Assembly: GCA_003255025.1 (NCBI GenBank)
Contig: QANY01005492.1
Span: 1 to 64,000 of the forward strand
Direction of reading: 5' to 3'
Source: Datisca glomerata
Taxonomy: Eukaryota; Streptophyta; Magnoliopsida; Cucurbitales; Datiscaceae
DNA length: 64,000 nucleotides
Shown here: positions 44,041 to 56,390 of the stretch, one piece after another
Layout: each line of letters starts with the position of its first letter
Numbering within the stretch: the first letter of the stretch is position 1
The notes under the pieces: generated by a model
The model's database searches: none
What the model was told of the DNA's origin: nothing
What the model saw: only the letters and a program-made list of their open reading frames with translations
Made by a program: the position numbers and the translations under genes

Positions 44041-44844
44041 CCATTACAGACCTTTTTGTTGAGATTTTAACAAACCCTAACAACACAAATCACTATTATA
44101 GTAGTCAATCGAATTAATTTAATTTGCAGAAAATAATATATCGAACAGATTAATAAACTGATCAGAGAAAAAAAAAGAAAAATGGAACACCAGATTTAAT
44201 GTGAAAAATCCTTCAATGTGAAGAAAAAATCATGGGACAAACTTTGAATCAGATCTCCACTATAAAAATAATAGAGTTACAACAAGTTATTCTCTAGATA
44301 AAACTAAAAAATTACACCAAACAATTAACTTAAACTACGTCACTGATAATAATAGATACACCAAAGTAAATTTCGTTTAACAAAAAGAATCAAATTTACA
44401 ATGGTAGAAATAACGGAGAAAATATCATTAAAAATGATTGCGATGAATCCTGAGATATACTCTCAGATTACCAAGACGATGATAGTAAAAATTTACCTGA
44501 GAAATTTTTTTTCTGAAATTACCTTCACGTCTCAAATTTTCTTCATGTTGCTTCTCTCCTTTTGTTGTTAACGAGAAAACCACATATGGCTTAACAATTC
44601 TAAGCCAAAATACTGCGGGTGGTGGCAAAAGGCTAGGAAAATCTAAGCTTTCGAAAAACTACAGCAGGCGGCGCTAAAAACAAAGGAGACCAATTCTCCA
44701 ACTTTAAGTTAGCATCATGTCCGCCAACTTCCGACATATCTCATGCTTCTATTTGGATAAAGCTTTTATCATATTGTCTTACTCATTATCATCCATATGG
44801 AATTTATGAATCTCCAATTATTTCTCATTTAACTTATTAAGTAC
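44041..44844 (-). other. Probable 3' end and LTR region of copia D
   Basis: Sequence downstream of the RNase H remnant on the minus strand. No second LTR copy was found, so its nature is inferred from position only. Confidence 0.35.
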
Positions 44845-45330
44845 CGAGTAATACATCACAACAATGTGCTTCGATCTCGAATGAAATGTCAAATTCTTGT
44901 TAAGATGAATAGCGGTCTAACTGTCACAGTACAATACGTAATTCTGCTGCTTGAATCGCAACTCTTGCAAAAATGTCTTCATCCATAGCATTTCTTAGCA
45001 AGCTTCAGTAACAACTATGAACTCAGCTTCAATAGTTGATAGAGCAACATATTTATGTAATTTAGACTGCCACGATACTGCTCCCATACGAAAGTAATCA
45101 GATATCCTGATGTTAACTTTCTGGAGTCAAGGCCACCGATCACATATGCATATGTAAACCCCTCAAGTATAGGTTTCTCATTACTAAAAGATAGATATAG
45201 TCTCTAAGTACCTCTAAGATATCTCAAAATCCATTTCATTGCTTCCCAGTGTTCGCTGCCAAGATTTAACAAAAATATGCTGACAACTCCAACTGCGTGA
45301 GCTATGTCTGGCCTCGTACATACCATGACA
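44845..45330 (-). pseudogene. Ty1/copia RNase H remnant (element D)
   Basis: On the minus strand MVCTRPDIAHAVG passes into EHWEAMKWILRYLRGT, KPILEGFTYAYVIGG, and then the broken RNase H block (SGYLITF, LSS*LLLKLAKK). This is the standard copia order from the RT/RNase H junction. Frameshifts are common. The upstream end breaks off at about 45330 into unrelated DNA. Confidence 0.85.
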
Positions 45331-45895
45331 TATATCAAAAGCTAGAGAACCAAAATCTATGATACCAATGATATGAACCTCACCGTTGATTTGCAATGAA
45401 ACCTGAAAATAAAGATGGTTCAAGAACCCAATGCTCGATTTTAAAGAAGAAGAAACCTTGACCCGTTTTCAATGACACAAAGAGAACCTTAGATATGAGA
45501 CCTAAGACCCAAATTGATGCTTCAAAAAGAACCAAATATATGGTTTAGATGCCACACTCAAGAACGAGAAGGAAAAGAAAGTGGTAAGTCTAGGTTTTAG
45601 ACGCCACAAGAATATTCTTGATAAGTCTGAAAATTTCTAATAAGAACCAAAGAGAAATCTCTTACAAATAAATTATATTGATCAAATATCTTCAAATCAT
45701 TGTGAAAACATGCTTAAATAGAAAAAACTTAGAAGCCTAGAGAATCTTAAAGTGTTTAGATAATCTAGACTAGATTTAAAAGATAAAGAAATACCATTTG
45801 CAATGAAAAAGAAACTTATAATCTACTCAAAAGGCTCATATTGGCTGTCTACTTTTAGGTTAGGATTGTCAAGTGTCTTGCTTCATTGTCATCAA
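45331..45895. other. Intergenic DNA
   Basis: No gene seen. Scattered AAGAACC/AAGAGAACC phrases recur between 45420 and 45660. Confidence 0.5.
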
Positions 45896-45906
45896 TTAAA
45901 ATGCCA

Positions 45907-46066
45907 AGTCATGCTCCATACGAGCTGTCATGTTGGACACCACATCATGTTCCATATAGGCTGTCATGTTTGACGCCACGTCATGCTCTATGTATGATGT
46001 CAGGTTAGAGGCCATGTAATGCTCTATGTGGACTATCATGTTGGACGCCACGAAATCCACCATGTA
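45907..46066 (-). repeat. 36-base minisatellite
   Basis: Four or five units of about 36 bases with the core TCATGYTCYATRY...GTCATGTTGGAC. On the minus strand they read EHDVASNMTAYM repeatedly (open frame 45896-46120). A 36-base period keeps the frame, as in the repeat at 34 kb, but the sequences are unrelated. Confidence 0.85.
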
Positions 46067-46126
46067 GGCTACAAAGTTGATAAGTCTAACTTCTTCTTTT
46101 TCAAAATTAGACATATCCACACATGT

Positions 46127-46293
46127 TTAGGCTTCCACTTGCTCCACTAGCCCATTGAGTGCTTCAGCGTTCGTCTTTACTCTAGCTTTAGTGATTTGAC
46201 CGCTTGGTACTTGAAGTAGATCCATCCTTTGAGCTTGTGTAACCGGATCTTCATCATTAATGAAGAGGATGGCTGAATCACTCAATGTGTTAG
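46127..46293 (-). pseudogene. Retrotransposon polyprotein C-terminal fragment
   Basis: On the minus strand the sequence reads RMDLLQVPSGQITKARVKT and then NAEALNGLVEQVEA. A close relative of this Leu-Gln-x-Pro-Ser-Gly-Pro-Ile-Thr-Arg-Ala-Arg string is common near the end of plant Ty3/gypsy polyproteins (from memory). The frame is cut at 46293 by the Athila-like LTR. Confidence 0.5.
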
Positions 46294-47453
46294 TGTGTTT
46301 CACACTCATATTTTAGTTAACCTTAATTTTAATTTTGTTAGTTCATTTAGAGTTATTGTTTGCTTAATTTTTGTTTTATGTTTTTTTGTAGGTGAAATAT
46401 TCTAGTGCATTTGGACCTAGGCAAAAGGACCAGCGTCGCGACGCTAGGTGCAAGTAGCTGAGCGCTGGCTAGCTAGGCAGTAAGTCAGCGCCGTGATGTT
46501 GGCGCGATAATGTTTTTCACATTTTTTCTCTAATTTTATCCTTATCAAACCCAAGTGTATAAATAGAATATTTTAGGGCTTTGGGGGGGGGGGGACTTTT
46601 AGAGGTGAGATGCAAGAGATAAAGCTTTTTGGAAAGGAAATGAAGATGAATCCAATTAGGAGACAAATCTCAACCTCAATTTATCCTCAAATCTAGTTTT
46701 TCTTCTCTTTTCCTCTATGTTCATGAACATTATTAGGATATCTTCTTATTCTAGTATGTTTTGAATCTCTTATCTAGGGCTACGATGAATCCAAACCATG
46801 ATTGTTCATAAATTTTAATTTTTAATTCAATCGATTTTTATTCAGTATTATTGAGTGCTATAATCCGTTCTTAATGCTTGTGATCGTATGTCCAACTATT
46901 GCATGATTTTAGATTTAATTCTGAGACTGAGAAGTGGTGATTAAATTTGGTATTTGTTTATAACACCATTATAGTTTCATAAGTTATAGATAATTATGGA
47001 TCTAGTGTAGTAATTATAATTTTTTTATGCTTAATGAGTTTCAACTTATTGAATCTTAATAGAGATGTGAGATTAGTATTTTTGATTCACTGTCATCGAC
47101 GCTTGAGAAAGATTGATAATTACTTTAGAGAAATTCGTTGTGAATAATTTGATAAACATTGATAGATTGAGTTTTCGAATTTTGAGCATGTTTGGTTTGG
47201 TGAAATGAGAATCCCTAGATCTTTTATTTATTCAAATTTGAATTATTTATTTTTATCAAATCTTTATCGTTTTAGTTAATTACAATTCTAGTTTAATTAA
47301 AACTCCCAATTTTTATCATTCTAAATTAGAATTACTATTTAGTTAATTTTTATGTTTAATATCAATCAATCATATGGACGATACTCTATTTTTATGAAAA
47401 TTATTACTTGGCGACGATAGTGTACACTTGCACTATAAAAAATCACCATAACA
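46294..47453 (+). mobile_element. 5' LTR of an Athila-like Ty3/gypsy element
   Basis: Begins TGTGTTTCACACTCA and ends near ATCACCATAACA; a second copy starts at 51606. The region after it (AAGTTTTTTGTGTCATTGTTGGGGACTG) is a degraded form of the TGGCGCCGTTGCCGGGGA primer site of Athila-type elements (tRNA-Asp). A TATAAATA box is at 46558-46565, inside the LTR. A run of 12 G lies near 46585. Confidence 0.85.
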
Positions 47454-47639
47454 AGTTTTTTGTGTCATTGTTGGGGACTGATTTTGTTTATTAATATTGG
47501 AGTTACGTATCCTTAATTTTACTTCAAGTCTTAATTTTTTTATTTACGGTTGTTTACTATTTTGAATTTTCAAGCATTTTCTAAGGTGTATGAGAAAATT
47601 TAGAAATGAAAATTTGATTCCTCTAAATTTGAAAATTGA

Positions 47640-49660
47640 GTGAACTTATCGTCATAATAGAAAAGTGAGGAGAGAAGCTTCTAAGCAACCTCAAGAAACC
47701 ATGGAAGGCGCTAGAGAAAATCTTGAAATTATGAAGAACCAAAATAACCGGGCAATTCGAGATTATGCTAAGCCAGTAGTCAATGAGGCCACGTCTTCCA
47801 TTCAACGCCTTGTTATTAATGCCAACAATTTCGAGATTAAACCGACAACCATTCACATGGTGTAAGTAAATTAGTTCAGTGACATACATAATGATGATCC
47901 AAATGTTCACATAGCAACTTTCCTCAAAATTTGTGAGACATTCAAGCACAACAATGTCTTAACTGGTGCAATTCGACTGAGATTATTCTCATTTTCACTT
48001 CAAGATAAGGATAAGAGTTGGTTGAACTCCTTACCCGCTGGATAAATCACCGCTTGGAATGAACTTTTTGAGAAATTTTTGGCTAAATTCTTTCCACCAA
48101 CTAAAGGAGCCAAGATGAGGAACGAGATCATTACTTTTGTCCAATATGATATATAGTCTCTTTATGAAGTTTGGGAGAGGTTTAAAGAGATGTTGAGAGG
48201 ATGCCCACATTGTAGACTCCATGGATGGCTATAATTCCAAACTTTTTACAATGGTTTGAGAAATTCAATGAGGACACTGGAGGGTGTAGCAGCAGGAGGA
48301 ACTTTAATGGGAAAAACACATGAGGTGGCTTATGCTTTTCTTGAAGAAATGGTTGTTAATGCCTATCAACGGCCAATTGAGCGTAACGACCGAGAAAGAT
48401 TCATGGATTTCATAAAGTCGATGCTCTTACTGCTCAAATAGCTACACTCTTTAAGCAATTGAGCTCTTTCACTGCCAATGCTAGGGTTATTAATGCTTCA
48501 TGGGAAGTTTGTAATTTGTGCAATGGACCTCATCTTAGTACTGAATGTCAAGTCGGTAATCCTTTCGCTCATTCTTAGTCAGAACATGTTAATTTTATTG
48601 AGAATTACAACATGTCAAATAACTCATTGTCCAACACTTATAACCAAGGATGGCGAAATCACCCAAATTTCTCTTGGAAGAATAGTAAGAATGTGATTAA
48701 TACACCAGTTGCTACTCAGCCTCAATTTGTGCCTCAAAAACCTAAATTTTCTTTAGAAGACACTGATGCCCAGCTTACAGTCAATACTACTCAATTTATG
48801 GCAAGAACATATACTACACTTCAGATGCAAGAAACAAGTATTCAGAGTCAAGCTGCATCTATTCAAAATTTGGAGCTTCAAATTGGTCAACTATCAGAAT
48901 TACTCACTCAAAGACCACGAGTTACTCTACCGAGCAACATTGAGAGGAATCCAAAAGAACAAGTAAATGCCATTACTCTTTGCAGTGGCAATGATTTAGA
49001 AGAACCTCAGAAAGCCACTATTGAAAATCCTTCACCATATGTTCCACCTATTTCATACCCTCAGTGGTTCCAAAAGCAGAAATTGAACAAGCAGTTTTCT
49101 AAGTTTCTTGATGTATTTAGGAAAGTACATATAAACATCCCTTTTACTGATATTTTGGAACAAATGCCGAGCTACGTCAAATTCATGAAGGATATTCTTT
49201 CAAACAAGAGAAAGTTAGAGGAGTATGAGAGTTGCACTTACTGAGGAGTGTAGTGCTATCTTGTAGAATAAATTACCTCCAAAGTTAAAGGACCTTGAAA
49301 GTTTTACTATTCCTTGCACCATTGGAAATTCATATTTTGAAAAAGATTTATGTGACCTTGGGGCTGGTATTGATTTGATGCCGTATTCAATTTACAAGAT
49401 GCTAGGTCTTGGAGAAGCTAAGCCCATGACGGTATCTTTACAGTTAGCTGATCAGTCTATCATATATCCATTGGGGATTATTGAGGATGTTTTAGTAAAT
49501 GTGGATAAATTTATTTTTCCAGCTGATTTTATTATACTTGACAGGGAGGAAAATTAAGAAATTCCAATTATTCTTGGTAGACCATTCTTAGGTATGGGAA
49601 GAACTCTTATTGATGTGTAAAATGGAGAACTTATTTTGAGAGTGCAAGAAGATCAAGTAA
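47640..49660 (+). pseudogene. Athila-like gag-protease remnant
   Basis: The gag begins RREASKQPQETMEGARENLE, runs through ANNFEIKPTTIHMV, and a second open piece (48612-49244) has WRNHPNFSWKN, then IQNLELQIGQLSELLTQRP, EVNAITLCSG-like text and KQFSKFLDVFRKVHINIPF, all typical of Athila gag. The protease-like part is FEKDLCDLGAGIDLMPYSIY (about 49335-49395; normally DLGASVS), with ILDREEN*EIPIILGRPFL (about 49530-49590). There are several stops. The RT, RNase H and integrase are missing. Length is about a third of an autonomous element. Confidence 0.9.
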
Positions 49661-51605
49661 TTGTCAATATCTTCAACACAATCAAACACCCAAATGATAT
49701 AAATAGTTGTTTGCAGGTGATTATGCAGAATTCGGAGAAGGTAAACCTATACACCTACCATCTATTGAAAACTCATTGGTGTTAGACCTCCACATTCGGT
49801 ACACCTTTATGGGAGAAACATCCACTATGTCTGTTATTATCTCTACTTCACTAAATGGTAACAAGAAGACAAGTTGTTGAGGGTCTTGAGAGATCACAAA
49901 ATGGTCTTAGGCTTATCAATTTCTGACACAAGGGAATACTAAAGCCAATGGACAATGGGCGAAGCTTGAATGATCATTATGTCTGGCTGAATACATTAAA
50001 GCAAGCGCTACTGGGAGGCAACCTGATTTTATTTCTGTTATTTCATTTTTTTGTTTTTGTTTTTAATTATTTTATTTTGCTTATGTTATTTTTGTTTTTT
50101 TCTTCAGGTTTTTAAATTAAAAAAAACCATGGATGAATTTGGCTCATGCACCACTTTCCCCTCAATTGGAGACAACACGAACAATGCAGAGAATGATGAG
50201 AATGATAGCTCATCATTATTCAGGGAAGTCCTATCTACTCATTCCTTTTACATATTTTCTTTTCATTGAGGACAATGAAAGTTTTGAGTTTGGAGGTGGT
50301 GGCTTTAATTAAAGTTTTATTTTTTGGCATTCTGTTATAGACAATACTAACACCTATGATGAGATTGGTTTTGAATTATTGATAGTTGTGGAAAATATGA
50401 TGAATTTGTGTATCGGTGTGTGTTTGAATCAATTATTGATTTGTATTTCACTAGAGAATTCTGACATATTGAGCACCTAGCCTTGATGTCATAAGAACTC
50501 TAGAACAAATTTGATTGTTGTTCTAGGCGATATTCTAGGCTAAACTTCACTTAGGACATGATTTATGCCATATTTGGACCGTTTGAGTATTTCAAGTCAA
50601 TTGTGCATAATTATTTTTCTAGTCAACCATATTGAGTCTAAATAGCCATTTTTATCACCCAGTTTTTCAAGTCAACCTGTGCATAATTATTTTTCTAGTC
50701 ATCCATGTTAAGTCTAAATAGCCATTTTTATCACCCAGTTTTTCAAGTCAACCTGTGCATAATTATTTTTATTGTCATCCATGTTGAGTCTAAATAGCCA
50801 TTTTTTTCACCCATGAAAATTTCACAATCTTATAAAAAATTTCCCTAGTAACCCTTTGTACTCATATTATTTGGATGTTCTGGGAAAATAGTTGGAGCTA
50901 TGACAATCCGGGTGGCTAGAAGGAGTTTCAATAATAAAAAATTATGAATAAGTTTGATTTCTTAACCTCTTGGACTTGAGTGACTAAGCTCAAAGGGGTG
51001 TCTTAAAACCTAATACCCTAAGACCAACCGGTTTATGAGCTATTAGATAAAAACTTGTTAAGGAAAAGAGAAGCTTAAGGAAATCAAATTAAAGAAAAAA
51101 GAATGGTTGAGCATGGTTGATAATTTAAGAGGTGGAATGACAAGTTTGGGGGTGTTACAAGATAAGTTGATTTAAGCTCGTTGATTCCCATAATACATAT
51201 GTGACTATGAGTAAATATTGAGTTGAAATAATATCATTAGAAGCCTACGGAAGTCCTAATGATCCAAAGTGTTGTGGTTTTCCTACATTAGATTAATGGA
51301 TCTGCTTTTACGAGACTTGGTTGCATAAACTCATTTGAGATAAGAGAAGTTGGACGACTTAAGGTAACACACACACACTCCGGAATTTACAAAGTGTAAT
51401 GTAAGTTGTTATTTGTGTTGAAATTCTGTATAATCCAAATTCAAAAATTTTTCTTAGGTTATGGCTATTTTGAAATCTATAAGGCATGTTTAGTTAGTCG
51501 AAACTTTTCGTCACTTGATCTGTAGTTATACTAATTAGAGTTAATATTTCTTTATTTGATTTTTTTTATTTTTGTTTTGCTCCGGATTTCTTTATTTTTG
51601 ACGAG
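49661..51605. other. Athila-like interior, no open reading frame
   Basis: About 1.9 kb of non-coding sequence between gag-protease and the right LTR. Contains the 75-base repeat listed separately. The open frame 50051-50269 has no recognised content. Confidence 0.6.
50591..50815. repeat. 75-base tandem repeat, three units
   Basis: Units start at 50591, 50666 and 50742 (TTCAAGTCAA followed by ATAATTATTTTT and AGTCTAAATAGCCA). They differ by a few substitutions. Confidence 0.9.
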
Positions 51606-53255
51606 TGTGTTTCATACTCACATTTTAGTTAATCTTAACTTTAGTTTTGTTGGTTCTTTTAGAGTTGTTGTTTGATTTAGTTTTGTTTAATTTTTTGTAG
51701 GTAAAATATTCTTGTGCACTTTGGGTTGATTTTAAAAGACTTAGAAAATAAAAATGTGAAAAAATCGAGAAAAGGATGGACCTGGGAAGAAAAAGGAAGT
51801 GTCTAAAAACGCATCCAGGGACCATGGTTGGTCACCAGGGACTTCAACACAGTTAGGTTCTCAAGCAAAAAACTTGGTGATGCGGGAGAGGCATGAGTGC
51901 AGTTCGATCTTGTGGTGTATTCATTTGTAGTGAGTAGGGCCTCGGGTGGGGGATCTGAAATTACTCAGAAAAGACGGAGGCGGACTTCAAGATGCTCTAC
52001 TATTCTTTACCAGCTTCTGAAACAAGATCGGATTGACAACTCCTCTTTTCCCCCTATCCATCCGGTATTTACACACTCTACTTCGAGGTGTAAATCACTT
52101 AAACTACCCCTGCCGATGGGTACACGAAAGTGACGAAGTTGATTCCCACAAATCTGTTGAATGAAGGTAACTTGCTTACTCTCAGCCGCTAGTTAGAAGG
52201 AAATCCGTTGACTTCGTTTATGCCCTTATGCAGTAAAGAAAGCAAGTGAGGCGGGCTAAGATTCCATTAGAAGAGTGTCCCAGTTCTTGTAGATGGCTAG
52301 CTAGGCAGTAAGCCAACACCACAACGCTGGTGCGATAAACATTTTCCACGTTATTGCTCCTATTTATCCTTAACGAACCCTACTATATATATAGAATATT
52401 TTTGGTATTTTTGGTATTTTTGGGGGACTTTTGGACGTGAGAGGCATGGGAAAAAGCTTTTTGGAGAGGAAACGAAGACGAATATAATCGTGAGACGGAT
52501 CTCAACTTCAATTCATCCTCAAATCTAGTTTTTTCTTCTCTTTTCCTCTATGTCCATGAATATTATTAGGATATCTTCTTATTTTAGTATGTTCTAAATC
52601 TCTTATCTAGGGCTACGGCGTAGCCAAACTATGATTGTTCATAAATTTTAATTTTTAATTCAATCGATATTTATTCAATATTATTGAGTGTTATAATCCG
52701 TTCTTAATGTTTGTGATCGTTTGGCCAACTATTGCATGATTTTAGATTTAATTCTGAGACTGAGAAGTCATGATTAAATTTGATCTTTGTTTATAACACC
52801 ATTATAATTTTATAAGTTAGAGATAATTATGGGTCTAGTGTAGCAATTATAGCTTTTTGTGCTTAATAAGTTTTAACTTATTGAATCTTGACAGAGATGT
52901 GAGATTAGTATTTTTGATTCATTGTTATCGATACTTGAGAAAGATTGATAATTACTTTTCACTGTCAATAATTTGATAAATATTGATTGATTAAGTTTTA
53001 GAATTTTTAACATATTTGGTTTGATGAAATTGGAATCCCTAGATCTTTTATGCATTCAAATTTGAATTATTAATCTTTATCAAATCTCTATCGTTTTAGT
53101 TAATTATAATTTTAGTTTAATTAAAACTCCTAATTTTTTATGATTCTCAATTAGAATTAACGTTTAGTTAATTTCAATATTTAATATTAATCAATCTTGT
53201 GGACGATACTCTATTTTTATAGAAATTTATTATTTGGCGACGATAGTGTAAACTT
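51606..53255 (+). mobile_element. 3' LTR of the Athila-like element, with an internal extra segment
   Basis: Starts TGTGTTTCATACTCAC, aligned to 46294. It matches the left LTR up to about 51730, then carries roughly 500 extra bases, and matches again from TGGCTAGCTAGGCAGTAAG (about 52294). Its last bases correspond to the left copy near GTGTAMACTT and then diverge, so the right LTR end is missing or altered. The extra segment is listed separately. Confidence 0.85.
51780..52290. other. Extra segment in the right LTR, possibly organellar DNA
   Basis: About 500 bases absent from the left LTR. Compared with the surrounding DNA it is GC-richer, and its style (CTACTATTCTTTACCAGCTT, CCCCTATCCATCCGG, AGAAAGCAAGTGAGGCGGG) reminds me of plant mitochondrial intergenic DNA. 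This is an impression; no gene of that genome was identified. Confidence 0.3.
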
Positions 53256-53479
53256 ACTCTGTTTCCTTTCCTTATCTTCTCATAGTGTTTGATTTGTTTA
53301 GGCCTTTTGGTTGCTACTTGAAAATTCCTGATTTTTTGTTAGTTTGATCAAGATCAAAAGAGAAAACTAAGAGTGGTAAAATGCAAGAGTATGTGAGAAA
53401 ATCAGAGGGTAAAAGCCGATTAAATTGAGTGAAACACTAGAGAAATTGAGTGAACCTCAAACTTTGAGTGTAAACACGT

Positions 53480-55570
53480 GAGGGAGAGATTGTGATGTCC
53501 TTAGGTTTTTCTACTAATCTTATTCTCTTTCAAGTATATCAAACAACAATGGTATTGGAGGAATGGTTAAAGGTGGTATGTTGAATTTATAAATGAAGGC
53601 ACTAGTGGGTGAATTGAAGAGAACGTTAAAAGAGGGCCTACAATGATTGCATGAAAGGATTGATCGGGACAAAATATGGGTAGAGCAACCTAGAGCTCCT
53701 ATGGGGCATTGAAGGGAGATACGATCACCTAGGGTTAAGTATGAGAAAGAATTTGGGAAATACTTTGATGAAGAGGAGCAATATTCGCACATGGGCAGAT
53801 TAGACCGTGCGGTTGGAGATAGGGGATTATACCATGAAAATAGAGAATATAGATTTAGTGAGAAGGTGGATAAAAATTTAGGTACCATGATGAAGATCCC
53901 ATCGTTTCAAAGCAAGAATGATCCAGAAGTTTAGTTAGAATGGGAGAAGACAATGGAGTTGGTGTTTGATTGTCATCACTATTCTAATGGTAAAAAGGTA
54001 AAACTTGCTGTTGTTGAATTTAGTGATTATGTAATTGTTTGGCGAGATCAATTGATGATAAACATAAGAAGAAATAGAGAACATCCCATAGAGACTTGGG
54101 GAGATTTGAAAACCATGATAAGGAGATGGTTTGTGCCAAGCTATTACTATCAAGACTTGTATCAAAAGATGTAAGGTCTCACTCAAGGTAGCTGAAGTGT
54201 CGATGATTATTTTAAGGAGATGGAGATAGCTATGATAAAGGCTAATATAGAAGAAGACCGAGACCACTACGGCTAGGTTCTTGCATGGATTGAAGAGAGA
54301 AATTCATGAAAGGGTAGAGAAGCAACATTATGTGGAGTTGGAAGATATGGTGCACATGCCCATTAAGATTGAGCAACAACTCAAAATGAGGGGTGGGATA
54401 CGTACAACCCTTGGCTCCAGTTCTTTCCTATGGAAACCAAGCCATGCGGAGAAGGATGAGAAGTTTGCCATAAATATCGAGCAAAATTTAGAATTAACCA
54501 GCCATGAATCAAGGTAAAACAGATTCTTCCAGTGCTCAAAATCTTGATATATAGTGTTTTAAATGCCAATGCAAGAGTCACATAGCGAGTCAATGTCCGA
54601 ACAAGAGATTTATAATGTTGCGAGATGATGATGAGATTGAGACCGGTAATGAAGATGACAATGAATCTATGCCGTCATCTAAGTGTGCAAATCAAAGAAA
54701 ATGATGAGGTGTAGCGAGAAAACGTCTTTCATACTAGATGCCACGTTCCAAACAATGTATGTAGTGTGATTATTGATGGAGGTAGTTGTGCTAACATTGC
54801 TAGAACTATAATGGTGGATAAATCAAGGCTGCCAACCACTAAACATTCCCGACCCTACAAGTTGAAATGGCTTAATGATAGGGGTTAGGTGAATGAGAAA
54901 AAACAAGTGTTAGTATCATTCCAAATTGGTAAATATGAAGATGAGGTGATGAGCGATGTAGTACTGATGCAAGCTAGACACTTGTTGTTGGGGCGGCCAT
55001 GGAAATTTGATAGACGAGTGAAGCATGATCGGTTCTCTAATAAGTACTCTTTTGAACATAATCAAAAGCTGATTACTCTTATTCCAATGACACCAAATCA
55101 GATTTCTGAAGATCAAGTGAGGTTGTAAAAAGAGAGTGAACAAAAAAGGAGTGAAAAAGAGAATGAAAGTTAGAGAAAGGTCCAGAAAAATGAGATAGCA
55201 AAATAAATTGAGAGAAGAAAAAGAGAGCATTACAACCATATTGAGAGTGAGAGAAAAAAATTCAATTACATTGTGAAAAAAGTGAGGTCAAGAGAGCATT
55301 ATTTCACTTCAACCTCTTCTGTACTTATGTACAAGAAGATTCTTTTATGTACTAATGATCTTAACGGTTCTTTACCGAGCATTATTATTTTCCTTTTGCT
55401 GGAGTTTGTGATTCACACCGATCATGAGTCCTTGAAACACTTAAAGGGCCAACACAAGTTGAATAAAATGCATGCTCGTTGGGTGGAGTTCATTGAAACA
55501 TTTTCATATGTCATTCAATACAAACAAGATGGAAAAAGGAAGGCTAAATTGTTGGATCAGTGGTTTTAAA
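53480..55570 (+). pseudogene. Ty3/gypsy element, internally deleted gag-pol remnant
   Basis: A gag (IPSFQSKNDPEV, MELVFDCHHYSN, WGDLKTMIRRWFVPSYY, about 53890-54160) is followed by a zinc-knuckle-like CFKCQCKSHIASQC (about 54545-54595), protease-like IIDGGSCANIA (about 54770), LLLGRPWKFDRRVKHD (about 54985-55030) and, after a large deletion of the RT core, the RNase H part [21 protein letters not shown]...[13 protein letters not shown] (about 55400-55520). Stops are many. The RT active site and integrase are absent. Part of this sequence (54914-55440) is duplicated at 63012-63540. Confidence 0.88.
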
Positions 55571-56390
55571 ATTAAAGAAAAATAAGTTTGAACCACGAAC
55601 AATTCGTGGGTGGAATATAAAAAAAATTTCTAAAACTTATTTAATCGAATTGAATAATTAAAGACCAAAACAAGCAAATGATCATTCATATCAGATATTG
55701 AAACGAATAGACAAAGGTGAAATGATTTTCACATTTGCGATGTATCAGAGATTTTCTAATTGGTGGAATCCTTGTATTCATTCTTCATGTTGTTCAAACT
55801 TCAAAACTCAAATCTTCAAGCTTGATCTTCAAGAACCAAAATCCAAGTATAATTTTCAAGGATCAATAACCACTCGTTAATTTTAGAAATATATCATGTG
55901 AGAATTTATTGAAACTGAGTGTGAGCTCTCAAAACGATTGAATAAAAAAATCAAAATTTTCTTCCTACAATTTAAAAAATTCGGCCGCAACATGTGAGGG
56001 GGGAAGAAAACTCTTTCTCTCTCTAAGTAATTACACACTGTATTGATCAGTATCAATTATTATGTTCTAGAGTTGTGTTGTATCTAATTCAATTCTATTG
56101 TGACAATCAATTTGCTATCACATATATGTAGTTATTAATTTTAGAAATTTATAAATATACCCCTATATTTTAAATTTTTAAAAATTAACCCCAAAATAAC
56201 CATCATGCCCAATTTTGTATATATCTTCTTAGAATTTGTGTTGTATCAAAATTCATCAATCGAATTGATAAATCTAATTGATATCTATTAACTAATTAAT
56301 TATCCAATAATTATAAAATAATAAAGTAATTAATTTCAATATAATTAATGACACTTAACTAATTAAGTGACAACACCGATCACATATGAG
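55571..56390. other. Intergenic, AT-rich
   Basis: Nothing recognised between the gypsy remnant and the left edge of the copia B LTR. Confidence 0.5.

Noticed and set aside
50591..50815. CRISPR or structured regulatory array
   Set aside because: Three imperfect 75-base units in a dead Athila-like element; no spacer structure.
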